59,625 nt of DNA from Desulfoarculaceae bacterium (GCA_019429465.1 JAHYIV010000016.1:1-59625), one strand, 5' to 3'; numbered from the stretch's first letter, positions 32,904 to 42,494 are shown. Program-made: numbers and translations. Notes: generated by a model not told the origin, from the letters alone.

Positions 32904-34514
32904 TTAGTGCAGCGCCGCCTCAAACAACCTTCGGGTATAGGCATGCTGCGGGGCGGCAAAGAGCTCATGGGCCGGTCCCGCCTCAACAATCCGGCCATGT
33001 TGCATCACCACGACCTGATCGGCCAGGGCCCTGATCACACGCAGGTCGTGAGAGATGAAGAGGTAGGTCATTCCGTAGCGTTGCTGCAGGTCCAGGAGCA
33101 GGTCGATGATCTGCTTCTGGATGGTCATGTCGAGTGCCGAGGTCGGTTCATCGAGGATCAGAAGCCGGGGCTGGAGGACAATGGCGCGGGCAATGGCGAT
33201 ACGCTGGCGCTGGCCGCCGGAAAATTCATGGGGATAGCGCCAGGCCATCTCCGGGGTCAGCCCCACCTCATTCAGGGTCTCGGCCACGATCTCGCGGCGT
33301 TGGTGCGCAGTGCCTCCCAGCCCGTGCACCCGCATCCCCTCTTCCACGATCTGCTCCACGGTCATCCGGGGGGAGAGAGAGGAGAAGGGGTCCTGGAACA
33401 CCACCTGCATCTTGCGGCGCAGGGGGCGCATCTGGCGGTTGTTCAGTGTCTGCAGGTCCCGGCCGTCAAAGTTGATCATGCCATGGCTCCTGGCCAGCTT
33501 GAGAATGGCCATGCCGAGCGTGGTTTTTCCTGATCCCGACTCACCCACCACCCCGCAGGTCGTGCCTTCACCAATGGTCATGCTGACGTCGTCAACGGCC
33601 TTGATGGTCCTGATCTTTCGCCTGAGAAACCCGCTCCAGCCATCCCGGAGATGAAAATGGCAGCCGAGGCCCTCGATGGTGAGCAGGGGCTTCTGCCCCT
33701 GCTTTTCTTCGGTGGTCCTGACCTGGGGGATGGATTGCAGGAGATGGACGGTGTAGGGGTGCTGCGGGTTGGCAAGCAGACCTTGAGTCGGCCCATGTTC
33801 GACAATCCTCCCGTTCTGCATGATATGGACATGATCCGCAATCTGTCTGACCATGGCCAGGTCGTGGGTGATCAGGAGTACGGCCATGTTAAACTCATCC
33901 TGCAGGTCACGGATCAACTCCAGGATCTGGTTCTGGATGGTCACATCGAGGGCGGTGGTCGGTTCATCGGCGATGAGCAGGGATGGGCGGCAGGCAAGGG
34001 CCATGGCGATCATTACCCGTTGCCGCTGTCCGCCTGAGAGCTGATGCGGATAGGTGTGGAGGCGGGCTGCCGGGTTGTCGATACCGGTACGGTCAAGGAG
34101 GCGGATGGCTTCCTGCTCGGCCTCTTTTTTGGTCAGGGATCGGTGCAGAAGCAGGGGCTCGATCAGCTGATTGCCGATGGTATAGACCGGATTGAGCGAG
34201 GTCATCGGCTCCTGAAAGATCATGGCGATACGATTGCCCCGGATGGCCCGTAACTGGCGGTCAGCCAGGGTCAGAATGTCCTTGCCCTCGAAAAGTATGC
34301 GCCCTGAACTGTGCACCTGGCTGCCCTCTTCAAGCAGTCGCAGGATCGAGAAGGCGGTGACCGATTTGCCCGATCCTGATTCCCCGACCAGGGCCACGGT
34401 TGTCCCCTGATCAACCGAGAGGGACACCTCATGCAGCACCTGATTGGTTTCGGGCTGCTGTCGGCCGGTGTCGACGGTAAAACTCACATTCAGTTTGTCT
34501 ATCTCAAGAAGCAT
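32904..34514 (-). CDS. Oligopeptide-type ABC transporter, fused double ATPase (YejF-like)
   Basis: Two complete ABC ATPase modules in one 536-residue chain, as in YejF or fused DppD-DppF. Module 1 has Walker A GESGSGKS near residue 43, Q-loop FQEPMTSLNP, signature LSGGQRQR and ADEPTTALD. Module 2, from about residue 280, has GESGSGKT, FQDPFSSLSP, FSGGQRQR and LDEPTSALD. Each ends with an oligopeptide-transporter C-terminal segment (HPYTVHLLQSIP; HAYTRRLFEA). It would energise peptide or nickel uptake, but no permease or binding-protein gene is in view. It starts 15 bases after the hybrid kinase gene on the same strand. Confidence 0.92.
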   Translation of the reverse strand: MLLEIDKLNVSFTVDTGRQQPETNQVLHEVSLSVDQGTTVALVGESGSGKSVTAFSILRLLEEGSQVHSSGRILFEGKDILTLADRQLRAIRGNRIAMIFQEPMTSLNPVYTIGNQLIEPLLLHRSLTKKEAEQEAIRLLDRTGIDNPAARLHTYPHQLSGGQRQRVMIAMALACRPSLLIADEPTTALDVTIQNQILELIRDLQDEFNMAVLLITHDLAMVRQIADHVHIMQNGRIVEHGPTQGLLANPQHPYTVHLLQSIPQVRTTEEKQGQKPLLTIEGLGCHFHLRDGWSGFLRRKIRTIKAVDDVSMTIGEGTTCGVVGESGSGKTTLGMAILKLARSHGMINFDGRDLQTLNNRQMRPLRRKMQVVFQDPFSSLSPRMTVEQIVEEGMRVHGLGGTAHQRREIVAETLNEVGLTPEMAWRYPHEFSGGQRQRIAIARAIVLQPRLLILDEPTSALDMTIQKQIIDLLLDLQQRYGMTYLFISHDLRVIRALADQVVVMQHGRIVEAGPAHELFAAPQHAYTRRLFEAALH

Positions 34515-34529
34515 GATCGGTGCGGTTTA

Positions 34530-36497
34530 TCAGTTATGGGGGAGAATGGTGGCGATGAGCTTGGTGAGTTCATCTATTCTGAAGGGCTTGGAAAGAATCC
34601 CGCAGAAGCCAAACTCCCGATAGTTTGCCATGATGGGGTCGTTGGCGTAGCCGCTGGAGACAACCGCCTTGGCAGTACTATCCAGGGCGAGCAGGGCGGC
34701 GATGGCCTCCCTGCCACCCATGCCCCCCGGTATGGTAAGATCCATGATGGCAAGATCGAAGGGGGCCCCTTCCTTTTTTGCCTGGAGGTAGAGGGCGATT
34801 GCCTCCTTGCCGTCACCGGCCTGTTCCACGCTGCATTCGATAGCGGTAAGCATGGCCGCCATGATTTCTCGAACGGCCTTGTCGTCATCCATGATCAGTA
34901 TCTTTTTTGGGGCAATCTTCTGGAGTCCTTCTTGTTTTTCCGGTTGGCGGGCCTGCTTCAGGGTTGCCGGCAGGAGAATGGAAAAAACAGTGCCCTGGCC
35001 CGGTTCTGAACGCACCGTAATCAGGCCTTTATGATTTTTGATGATCGAATAGGAAATGGCCAGCCCCAGGCCGGATCCTGTGCTTTTACTGGAAAAATAG
35101 GGATCAAAAATCCTGGTGATGTGCTCTTTGGAAATCCCTGTGCCGGTGTCTTGAAAGAGGAGCTCTATGTAGTTGCCTGGCGGCAGGGATGAGAGCTCAT
35201 CGGGGGCCAGGGTTTTGTTGGTGGCCTTGATGGTTATTGTGCCGCCATCCGGCATGGCCTGACTGGCATTGATGACCAGGTTCTGGCTGACCTGACTCAA
35301 TTGGCCCTCATCCGCTTCAATGGCCCAGAGATCTTCGGCAAAATGGTAATCGCATCTGACCTTTGATCCCCGGAGAACAAAACTGGTGGCGTCCTTGATC
35401 ATTTCTGTGATCGTAGTGACCGTTTTGACAGGTGTGCCCCCTCTGGAGAAGGTGAGCAGCTGTTTGGTCAACCCCTGAGCCCTGATGGAAGCCTTTTCTG
35501 TCTTGTCCAGATACCCGGCAATACTATCGAGCGGATTGGTGTACATCTTGGCCAGAGAGATGTTGCCAAGGATGGCGGTGAGCAGGTTGTTGAAATCGTG
35601 GGCAATACCACCGGCAAGAACGCCGAGTGATTCCAGCTTCTGGGTCTTGATCAGTTCTTCTTCCATCTTCTTTTTGTTGGTGACATCGTTGAAGATGCAT
35701 TGGGTGGAGACGGGTTTTCCGTCCTCAAACTTACAGATGGCATTGCCCTCAATGATGATCTGTCTGCCGTCTTTGGAGGTAAAGACCGTGTCGATATAAT
35801 GAAGCTTCGGGTCGCTGATGACTGCTTGGAAGGTGGTCTTGCAATGATCTTGACAGTCGGTGGCGATCAGGTCAAAGATGGAAAGGGTGGAGATATCCTC
35901 TTCGTTGTAGCCGAAAGTTTCCCGCCAGGCCCGGTTCACATAGAGAAAATGGCCGTCGGGTTTGACGATCTGGATTATGTCGGACGAGTTTTCAAAGAGG
36001 TCCTTGTATCTTTTTTCACTCTCCAGCAGGGCCAGCTCACTGCGGGTCTGATCGGTCATGTCCCTGAATATTCCAGTCATGAAGAGTGGCTTGCCGTTGT
36101 CAAAATGGGTGGTACAGCGGCCTTCAACGATCACACTGTCACCATTTCTGGCAAGAAAGGTGGTGGTATTGCGGTCAATCTTTTCGCCCTTCATCAGGTC
36201 TTTGAAGATAAGGGCGCATTTTCCCTTGCACCTGGTATCGACAATATCCATCAGTGACAAGTGCCTGAGCTCTTCTTCGCTGTAGCCCAGGGTGTCGCGC
36301 CAGGCCTGATTGGTATAGATAAAGGTTCCTTCGGGGGTCACACTGTGGATCAGATCACTGGCGCTGTCAATAACCAAGCTGTACAGATCCAGTGCTTCGC
36401 TGAGTTGTGCGTTTTTGTTGATGAGGCCCAGCTTTTCCTCTTCCAGTTCCTTGATCTTGAGCAGGAGGTCTTCTGGTGCGGTAATGTTGGCAGACAT
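34530..36497 (-). CDS. Soluble hybrid histidine kinase (PAS-PAS-HisKA-HATPase-REC)
   Basis: The 655-residue protein has a short coiled coil, PAS 1 (about residues 38-150), PAS 2 (about 162-275), a phospho-acceptor helix with AHDFNNLLTAILGN near residue 305, a HATPase domain (NLVINASQAMPDGG, DTGTGIS, GSGLGLAIS) and a C-terminal receiver (IMDDDKAVREI, IMDLTIPGGMGG, KPF). No membrane segment is present, so it senses a cytosolic signal. Both PAS domains carry a C-x3-C pair at the same place in the fold: C90/C94 (CKGKC) and C215/C219 (CQDHC). This suggests a redox- or metal-binding sensor. It is followed on the same strand by the ABC ATPase gene. Confidence 0.9.
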   Translation of the reverse strand: MSANITAPEDLLLKIKELEEEKLGLINKNAQLSEALDLYSLVIDSASDLIHSVTPEGTFIYTNQAWRDTLGYSEEELRHLSLMDIVDTRCKGKCALIFKDLMKGEKIDRNTTTFLARNGDSVIVEGRCTTHFDNGKPLFMTGIFRDMTDQTRSELALLESEKRYKDLFENSSDIIQIVKPDGHFLYVNRAWRETFGYNEEDISTLSIFDLIATDCQDHCKTTFQAVISDPKLHYIDTVFTSKDGRQIIIEGNAICKFEDGKPVSTQCIFNDVTNKKKMEEELIKTQKLESLGVLAGGIAHDFNNLLTAILGNISLAKMYTNPLDSIAGYLDKTEKASIRAQGLTKQLLTFSRGGTPVKTVTTITEMIKDATSFVLRGSKVRCDYHFAEDLWAIEADEGQLSQVSQNLVINASQAMPDGGTITIKATNKTLAPDELSSLPPGNYIELLFQDTGTGISKEHITRIFDPYFSSKSTGSGLGLAISYSIIKNHKGLITVRSEPGQGTVFSILLPATLKQARQPEKQEGLQKIAPKKILIMDDDKAVREIMAAMLTAIECSVEQAGDGKEAIALYLQAKKEGAPFDLAIMDLTIPGGMGGREAIAALLALDSTAKAVVSSGYANDPIMANYREFGFCGILSKPFRIDELTKLIATILPHN

Positions 36498-36743
36498 GAA
36501 AAGGCTCCTCTGTTGAGGGATTACTGACGGGAAGATATCTGAAAAAAGATTGACACCGGATTTCTGTCGACTATTCTTAGAGTTGATTTACTGTCAGTCA
36601 TTAACGCTCAGTATGAAGGAAATATCAAGGGTATTCTGTCATTATATTTCCGTGCCAGGATGCTGATTTTTTGAGCCGATCGCTGTAAGCGGACAGCCAG
36701 GCAGTTCCTGAATCGTTCACCTTCTCCGCTCTGATGGACTCAC

Positions 36744-37625
36744 TTGTACCCAGAATATCCTTTTTCTTCGCATTTCGCCACCGTTGATGGCCACCGTCTC
36801 CATTATCTGGATGAAGGGGTCGGGCCGGTCATCGTTATGGTGCACGGCAACCCGACCTGGTCCTATTATTACCGGCACCTGGTTGCCTTGCTTGCCAAGA
36901 CGCACCGGGTGATCGCCATTGATCATCTCGGCTGCGGTCTGTCCGACAAGCCCCAGAACTATCCGTATCGATTGCGGAATCATATTGATAACCTGGAGGC
37001 GTTGCTGCGTCAGATCCAGATCAGCTCCTATTCCCTGATTGTCCATGACTGGGGCGGGGCCATCGGCCTGGGGGTGGCGGGCAGGAATCCTGAAGCCCTG
37101 GAAAGGCTGGCGATCCTCAATACGGCCGCCTTCCGTTCGCAACGGATCCCGTGGCGGATCCGTCTCTGCCGCTGGCCTCTCATCGGCCCTCTGCTGGTCC
37201 GCGGTCTCAACGGCTTTGCCGCTCCCGCAGTCTTTATGGCCGTGACCAGCCGCCTGCGTCCGGAGGTGGCCAGGGCCTATCTGGCCCCTTATGATTCGTG
37301 GCGGAACCGGGTGGCAGTGTATGCTTTTGTCCGCGACATCCCGCTTGCCCCTGCGCATCCTTCCTACGGTACCCTGAAAGAGGTTGAAGAGGGGCTGCAG
37401 ACCCTGGCAGAGAGAGAACTCCCGGTCTGTATCTGCTGGGGCGGACGTGACTTCTGTTTTAATGATCACTTCTATCGGGAGTGGCGCCGCCGTTTCCCCA
37501 AGGCCGAATGTCATTATTTCAAGGAAGCCGGTCATTATGTGCTGGAGGATGCCCTGCCCGAGATCCGGCCGCTGCTGGAGGATTTTTTTGCAGGCGTCCC
37601 CTCATCCTCCGGGACTGGTGGCTGA
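36744..37625 (+). CDS. oleB: OleB-like alpha/beta hydrolase (beta-lactone decarboxylase)
   Basis: OleB decarboxylates cis-beta-lactones to cis-olefins, the last step of head-to-head hydrocarbon synthesis. It belongs to the haloalkane dehalogenase branch of alpha/beta hydrolases, which use Asp as nucleophile. The 293-residue product has the oxyanion motif HGNPTWSYYYRHL, the nucleophile D102 in HDWGGAIG, CWGGRDFCF and the catalytic His in GHYVLEDA near the end. The frame begins with TTG at 36744; an in-frame TGA just upstream excludes a longer start, and the beginning YPEYPFSSHFATVDG fits the family. No clear ribosome-binding site was found. It is the first gene of an oleBCD operon. Confidence 0.85.
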   Translation: MYPEYPFSSHFATVDGHRLHYLDEGVGPVIVMVHGNPTWSYYYRHLVALLAKTHRVIAIDHLGCGLSDKPQNYPYRLRNHIDNLEALLRQIQISSYSLIVHDWGGAIGLGVAGRNPEALERLAILNTAAFRSQRIPWRIRLCRWPLIGPLLVRGLNGFAAPAVFMAVTSRLRPEVARAYLAPYDSWRNRVAVYAFVRDIPLAPAHPSYGTLKEVEEGLQTLAERELPVCICWGGRDFCFNDHFYREWRRRFPKAECHYFKEAGHYVLEDALPEIRPLLEDFFAGVPSSSGTGG

Positions 37626-37627
37626 GT

Positions 37628-39253
37628 GTGAATATCGGCGAGCTTCTGGCTGAGAGGGCGGGTGATCAGGCCTGTGAGATCGGACTGGTGGAGGCGGCCA
37701 CGGGCCGACGATTAAGTTTTGGGGAGCTCAATGGTCGTGCCGATGGTCTGGCCTTTTATCTGCAGGCAGAAGGGGTGAGACCAGGGACGCGGGTGATGCT
37801 CATGGTCCGGCCCTCTGCTGATTTTATCTGTCTCACCTTTGCCCTGTTCAAGCTGGGGGCGGTGGTTATTCTCATTGATCCCGGCATGGGATACAGGAAT
37901 CTGCTGCGCTGTATTGCCGGTGTGCAGCCGCAGGTCTTTATCGGTGTTCCTGCGGCCCATCTGTTTCGCCTGCTTTTTCGCGCGCCCTTTCGTTCCGTTA
38001 TCCATTCCTTCTGCTGTGGCTCTTCCTGGGGACTCCTGGGACCGGATATCTGCAAAAAGGCAGGAATATCCCCTCAATCATTCACGGCCTATCCGGCGCG
38101 GGCCGATGAACTGGCCGCCATTATCTTTACCACCGGTTCCACCGGTCCGCCCAAGGGCGTGCGTTACGAGCATGGCGTATTCAATGCCCAGTTGCGGCTG
38201 ATCCGCGATTATTATCGGATCGGCCCAGGGCAGATCGATCAGCCGGGATTTCCCCTCTTTGCCCTCTTTGCCACGGCCCTCGGGGCCAGGGCCGTTATCC
38301 CGGACATGGATCCCACCCGGCCGGCCAGGGTCGATCCCCGGAAATTCGTCCGCTCGCTGCAGGAGGAGCAGGTGACCTATTCCTTCGGCTCGCCTGCCAT
38401 CTGGAATGTGGTCAGCCGTTACTGCCGGGAGCAGGGTATTGTCCTCGAGCACCTGCAGCAGGTACTCATGGCCGGGGCGCCTATTTCTGGTGACTTGATA
38501 GCCCGGATGCAGGCTATCCTGCCGCCCGGGGCCAGGATCCATACCCCCTATGGTGCCACCGAGAGCCTGCCCATTGTCTCCATGGAGGGCAAAGAGATCG
38601 TGCAGTCCACCTGGCCTCTGAGCCGTAAGGGGCATGGCATCTGTGTGGGCAGGCCGCTGCCGGGCATTGAGATTCGGGTGATCGCCCTCTCTGATGGACC
38701 TGTTCCACTCTGGGACGATTCCCTCTGCCTGCCGGATGGAGAGATCGGTGAAATCGTGGTGCGCGGTGATGTGGTGACGCGGGCCTATGAGAATAATGAT
38801 CAGGAAAACAGGATGGCCAAGATCAGGGACCAGGGTTCCTTCTGGCACCGGATGGGGGATCTCGGCTATGTCGATGCGCAGGGACGCCTCTGGTTCTGCG
38901 GCCGGCGCGCCCATCGGGTGGAGACGGAGGCCGGTACGCTTTTCACCATCCCCTGCGAGGCCATTATCAATGAACATCCCGATGTCGCCAGATCAGCACT
39001 GGTGGGAATTGATGATCCCGCCCATCCAGGGAGGCAGCTGCCGGTGATGATTGTTGAACCGGTCAGAACCAGGAAGATCAACAGGGACGGGCTGCTCACC
39101 CAGGTGCGGGAGCTGGCGGCAGCCTCTCCCTTTACTGCTTCCATACAGCTTTTTCTGACCCATCCCGATTTTCCGGTGGATATCCGCCATAATGCCAAGA
39201 TCTTCCGCGAGCAGTTGAGCGACTGGGCCCGCAAGCAACTGGGGGGGTGTTGA
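37628..39253 (+). CDS. oleC: OleC-like beta-lactone synthetase (AMP-ligase family)
   Basis: OleC activates 2-alkyl-3-hydroxyacids with ATP and closes them to beta-lactones. The 541-residue product is a member of the ANL adenylating superfamily with the P-loop FTTGSTGPPKGV near residue 168, GAPIS, TPYGATES near residue 300 and a core Asp in MGDLGYVD. The longer frame from 37481 overlaps oleB, so GTG at 37628, two bases after the oleB stop, was chosen; MNIGELLAERA is a natural beginning. Gene order (hydrolase, ligase, reductase) is what separates it from ordinary acyl-CoA ligases. It overlaps oleD by one base (TGATG). Confidence 0.88.
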   Translation: MNIGELLAERAGDQACEIGLVEAATGRRLSFGELNGRADGLAFYLQAEGVRPGTRVMLMVRPSADFICLTFALFKLGAVVILIDPGMGYRNLLRCIAGVQPQVFIGVPAAHLFRLLFRAPFRSVIHSFCCGSSWGLLGPDICKKAGISPQSFTAYPARADELAAIIFTTGSTGPPKGVRYEHGVFNAQLRLIRDYYRIGPGQIDQPGFPLFALFATALGARAVIPDMDPTRPARVDPRKFVRSLQEEQVTYSFGSPAIWNVVSRYCREQGIVLEHLQQVLMAGAPISGDLIARMQAILPPGARIHTPYGATESLPIVSMEGKEIVQSTWPLSRKGHGICVGRPLPGIEIRVIALSDGPVPLWDDSLCLPDGEIGEIVVRGDVVTRAYENNDQENRMAKIRDQGSFWHRMGDLGYVDAQGRLWFCGRRAHRVETEAGTLFTIPCEAIINEHPDVARSALVGIDDPAHPGRQLPVMIVEPVRTRKINRDGLLTQVRELAAASPFTASIQLFLTHPDFPVDIRHNAKIFREQLSDWARKQLGGC

Positions 39254-40245
39254 TGAAAAAGGTGCTGATTACCGGTGGCGGCGGTTTTGTCGGCCAGAAC
39301 ATTGTCCAACAGTTACGGGCCCGGGATATCGACTGTCTGGTGGTGGGGCGTCATTCCTATCCGGAGGTGGAGGCCCTGGGAGCTGCGGTTCGGCAGGGGG
39401 ATATCTGCGACCGTGAATTCATGCGGGAGTGCTGCCGGGGCAGGGATACCGTCTTTCATGTGGCAGCCCTGGCCGGGATCTGGGGGAGGTGGCGGGATTA
39501 TTATGCCACCAACGTCCTGGGCACCGAGAATGTCCTTGCCGGGTGCCGGGCGGAAGGCGTCAGCCATCTGGTCTACACCTCAACCCCGTCGGTGGTCTTC
39601 AACAGCCTATCCATCTGCAATGGTGACGAGCAACTGCCCTATACAGACCGCTTTCTCTGTCATTATGCCAGGAGCAAGGTTATGGCCGAGCAGCTGGTCC
39701 TGGCCGCATCGGATCAGCACCTGCGCACCTGCGCCATCAGACCGCATCTGGTGTGGGGGCCAGGCGATCCCCATCTGATTCCACGGCTTATTGACAGGGG
39801 ACGAAAAGGGCAGCTCAGGCAGGTGGGAGAGGGGCAGAATCTGGTCGATATCTCCTATGTCGATAATGTGGCCCATGCCCACCTGCTGGCGGCCGACAAT
39901 CTGGAGGGAATCGGGACGGCTGCCGGGCAGGCCTATTTTATCAGTCAGGGTGAGCCGGTGAACCTGTGGCAGTGGATTGGCGATCTTTTTACCAGGCTTG
40001 ACATTGCGCCGGTACGAACTAAAGTCTCTTATCCGGCAGCCTATGGGATCGGTGCCCTGTTTGAAGGAGTTTACCGATTGGCCGGTTGGCGGAAGGAGCC
40101 GCAAATGACCCGTTTTCTGGCGCAGCAGCTTGCCAAATCGCACTATTTTTCCATTGCCCGGGCCAGGCGTGATCTCGGTTATCAACCACTTGTCTCAATA
40201 GAACATGGGGTGGAGCGTTTACTCGCATCACTGGTGATAAAATGA
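39253..40245 (+). CDS. oleD: OleD-like NAD(P)-dependent 2-alkyl-3-oxoalkanoate reductase
   Basis: OleD reduces the 2-alkyl-3-oxo acid made by OleA to the hydroxy acid used by OleC. The 330-residue extended short-chain dehydrogenase has TGGGGFVGQN at residues 7-16, a DAL-type segment replaced by GDICD, STPSVVFN, and the catalytic pair Y138 and K142 (HYARSKVMAEQ). PHLVWGPGDP and FISQGEPVNLW follow the 3-beta-HSD/sterol-type family pattern. Start ATG 39253 overlaps the oleC stop. Its own stop overlaps the start of the protease gene in ATGA, so all four genes are probably one transcript. Confidence 0.88.
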   Translation: MKKVLITGGGGFVGQNIVQQLRARDIDCLVVGRHSYPEVEALGAAVRQGDICDREFMRECCRGRDTVFHVAALAGIWGRWRDYYATNVLGTENVLAGCRAEGVSHLVYTSTPSVVFNSLSICNGDEQLPYTDRFLCHYARSKVMAEQLVLAASDQHLRTCAIRPHLVWGPGDPHLIPRLIDRGRKGQLRQVGEGQNLVDISYVDNVAHAHLLAADNLEGIGTAAGQAYFISQGEPVNLWQWIGDLFTRLDIAPVRTKVSYPAAYGIGALFEGVYRLAGWRKEPQMTRFLAQQLAKSHYFSIARARRDLGYQPLVSIEHGVERLLASLVIK

Positions 40246-41735
40246 AAAAAAATGTTCAGAAAATATGGGCCATGGTTCTGGCCTGCTCCCTCCTGCACTT
40301 CTCCTTGGCGGCACGGCCCGCTTTCGCTTTTACGGTCGGAGAGGAACGGGAGGTAGGGGAAATCCTTTTGTATCAGACCAGGCTGGCCTTTCCTCTGATC
40401 GATGATCCTGATATCTATCAATATATCAATGACCTGGGTGCTGAGGTTCTGAGGGTCTCATCGGCTCATTTTTTTGATTATCGATTTTTTGTAATCAAAA
40501 ATAAGGAGTTTAATGCCTTCGCCGCCCCCTCCGGCCTGATCTTTTTTCACTCCGGTCTCATTGAGACCATGCACAGTGAAGATGAACTGGTCTCAGTCAT
40601 GGCCCATGAGGTTGGTCATGTGGTCAGCCGCCATATTGCCTCCCGCATGAAGAAAGGAACCAAGGTGGGGATCGGGGCAATGGCCCTCGCAATTGCCGGT
40701 CTTGCCCTGGGCGGTGGAGGCGTAGCTGGTCAGGCCCTGGTGACAGGCTCGATGGCAGCCAGTCAGGCCCTGAATCTGCATTTCAGTCGTCAGGATGAGG
40801 AAGAGGCCGATCTGCTCTCTTATGGCTGGATGAAAAAAATGGGCAGAGATACGGCTTCCATGGAAAAGATGTTGACGACCATGCGCAGGATCACCCGTTA
40901 TCGTATGGGCCAGGTCCCTCAGTATCTACTTACCCACCCTGATCCCGAGGCCCGTCTTGGCTATGTTCAGTCCCTCATTGCCGTCGATGGGGCTTCATTG
41001 AGCACCCAGTCTCAGGCTGATGACTTTGCTTTTTTACGCGCCAAATACCGTATTCTCTCTCAACTCGAGGATGAAGGACAATTCCGTAATTTTCTGGCCA
41101 TGAAGATTGCTGATCCAAAGTCCTCTTCTCTTGAAAAAAATATGGCCAGGTATGGCCTGTCGCAGGTGGAGAGAGAGGCAAATAATTATGACCGCAGTCA
41201 TGACTTATTGCGGGAAGTGATTGCCGCATATCCTGACAGGTCAATCCTGCTGGTTGATCTGGGCCGGGTAGAACTCGCGGCCGGCAACAAGGACAAGGCC
41301 CTTGCCCTGTTCCTGGAGGCCAAGAGACAGAATCCGGAGGATCTGTGGGCTGTCTTTCAGCTGGCCATGGTCTATCTCGAGCTTGGTCAGCTGAAGGAGG
41401 CAGAGGCAAACCTCTTTACTCTTGCCCGGGAGATCCCTGAATATTCCAAGATTTATTATGAGTTGGGTAAGCTCAGGTCAACGCAGGGAGAGAAGGGGGA
41501 GGCCTCGTTTTATCTGGGGAAATACTACCTCTATGAGGGACGTATCGAACTGGCCAGGGATAATTTTGAGAAGGTCATCAAGGAGACCTCTCTTGCTCGC
41601 GATATTCGAGACAATGCAGAGAAGATGCTGGAGACGATAGAACGTCTGGAAGACGGTCCTGGTTCAAAAAAGAAACAGGAGGAAAAAAAGAGGAAAGAGG
41701 AGGCGGAGGGGAAAAACCGGCTTCGCTTATTCTGA
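40242..41735 (+). CDS. BepA-like periplasmic M48 metalloprotease with TPR repeats
   Basis: BepA-type proteases act in outer-membrane protein and LPS assembly quality control. The 497-residue protein starts with a signal peptide (hydrophobic WAMVLACSLLHFSLAARPAFA, cleavage likely after AFA). The M48 zinc site HEVGH is at residues 122-126, with a third ligand Glu in SRQDEEEAD. The C-terminal half is made of TPR-like repeats (LVDLGRVELAAGNKDKALALF, AVFQLAMVYLELGQLKEAEANL), ending in a charged tail (KKKQEEKKRKEEAEGK). It overlaps oleD by 4 bases, an unusual coupling with a hydrocarbon pathway. It converges with tlyA. Confidence 0.9.
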   Translation: MKKNVQKIWAMVLACSLLHFSLAARPAFAFTVGEEREVGEILLYQTRLAFPLIDDPDIYQYINDLGAEVLRVSSAHFFDYRFFVIKNKEFNAFAAPSGLIFFHSGLIETMHSEDELVSVMAHEVGHVVSRHIASRMKKGTKVGIGAMALAIAGLALGGGGVAGQALVTGSMAASQALNLHFSRQDEEEADLLSYGWMKKMGRDTASMEKMLTTMRRITRYRMGQVPQYLLTHPDPEARLGYVQSLIAVDGASLSTQSQADDFAFLRAKYRILSQLEDEGQFRNFLAMKIADPKSSSLEKNMARYGLSQVEREANNYDRSHDLLREVIAAYPDRSILLVDLGRVELAAGNKDKALALFLEAKRQNPEDLWAVFQLAMVYLELGQLKEAEANLFTLAREIPEYSKIYYELGKLRSTQGEKGEASFYLGKYYLYEGRIELARDNFEKVIKETSLARDIRDNAEKMLETIERLEDGPGSKKKQEEKKRKEEAEGKNRLRLF

Positions 41736-41738
41736 GAT

Positions 41739-42476
41739 CTATCCCGTTTTTATCTGAGTCAGATAAATCAGGAACTCGCTGTTTCCCTTGGGCCCGACAA
41801 TCGGGGAGCGGACCACCCCCTGGCTTGTCAGGCCAAGTTTCTGGCTGAAGAGCTGGATCTTGGTGATGGCCTCTTGGTGAAGGAGCGGGTCGAGAACGAC
41901 CCCGCCCTTGGGGACCTTTTCTCTGGTCAGTTCAAATTGGGGTTTGATCAGGGCGATCAGATGGATATGTTCGCCAAAAAGGGGAAGGAGCGGTGGAATC
42001 AGTTTGGTCAGGGAGATAAAAGAGGAATCAATGACGGCCAGGTCAATGAACTCAGGGATCTGATCTTTGGTGATCTTCCGGGCGTTAAAGCGTTCAATGA
42101 CTACTACCCTGGGGTCCTGGCGCAGTTTCCAGTCTAGTTGGCCATAGCCGACATCTACCGCGTACACCTTGCTGGCTCCATGCTGGAGCAGACAGTCGGT
42201 AAAGCCGCCGCTTGAGGCGCCAATGTCAGCGCCGATCTGTCCTGTCGGGTCATAATTAAAGGCATCAAGCGCGCCTTTCAGTTTTAGGCCTCCCCGGGAC
42301 ACATAGAGACAACTGGGCTTGACCTGAATCCTGACCTCGGGGGCAAACAAAGAACCTGCCTTGTCCGCCAGTTGTTCATTGACCAGAACATGGCCGGCAC
42401 CTATCAGCGCCCTGGCCTTGGCCAGGGTTTCGACCCGGCCGGAGCTGACAAGGAGATCGTCAAGACGTTCTTTCAC
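41739..42476 (-). CDS. tlyA: TlyA-family rRNA 2'-O-methyltransferase
   Basis: TlyA methylates the 2'-O of cytidines in 16S and/or 23S rRNA. The 245-residue product has an N-terminal S4 RNA-binding domain (MKERLDDLLVSSGRVETLAKARALI, GHVLVN), then the FtsJ-like domain. SAM motif GADIGASSGGFTDCLLQ is near residue 84, with VDVGYGQL and the catalytic tetrad region (K-D-K-E pattern: SRGGLKLKGAL, IDSSFISLTKLIPP, LIKPQFE). It converges with the BepA-like gene with only 3 bases between, and follows cpoB on the same strand with an 18-base gap. Confidence 0.95.
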   Translation of the reverse strand: MKERLDDLLVSSGRVETLAKARALIGAGHVLVNEQLADKAGSLFAPEVRIQVKPSCLYVSRGGLKLKGALDAFNYDPTGQIGADIGASSGGFTDCLLQHGASKVYAVDVGYGQLDWKLRQDPRVVVIERFNARKITKDQIPEFIDLAVIDSSFISLTKLIPPLLPLFGEHIHLIALIKPQFELTREKVPKGGVVLDPLLHQEAITKIQLFSQKLGLTSQGVVRSPIVGPKGNSEFLIYLTQIKTG

Positions 42477-42494
42477 GGGAGGCGTAGGTGATCC

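Noticed and set aside
38078-38977. 299-residue frame antisense to oleC
   Set aside because: Opposes a confident AMP-ligase gene and is His/Gly/Asp-rich with no recognisable domain.
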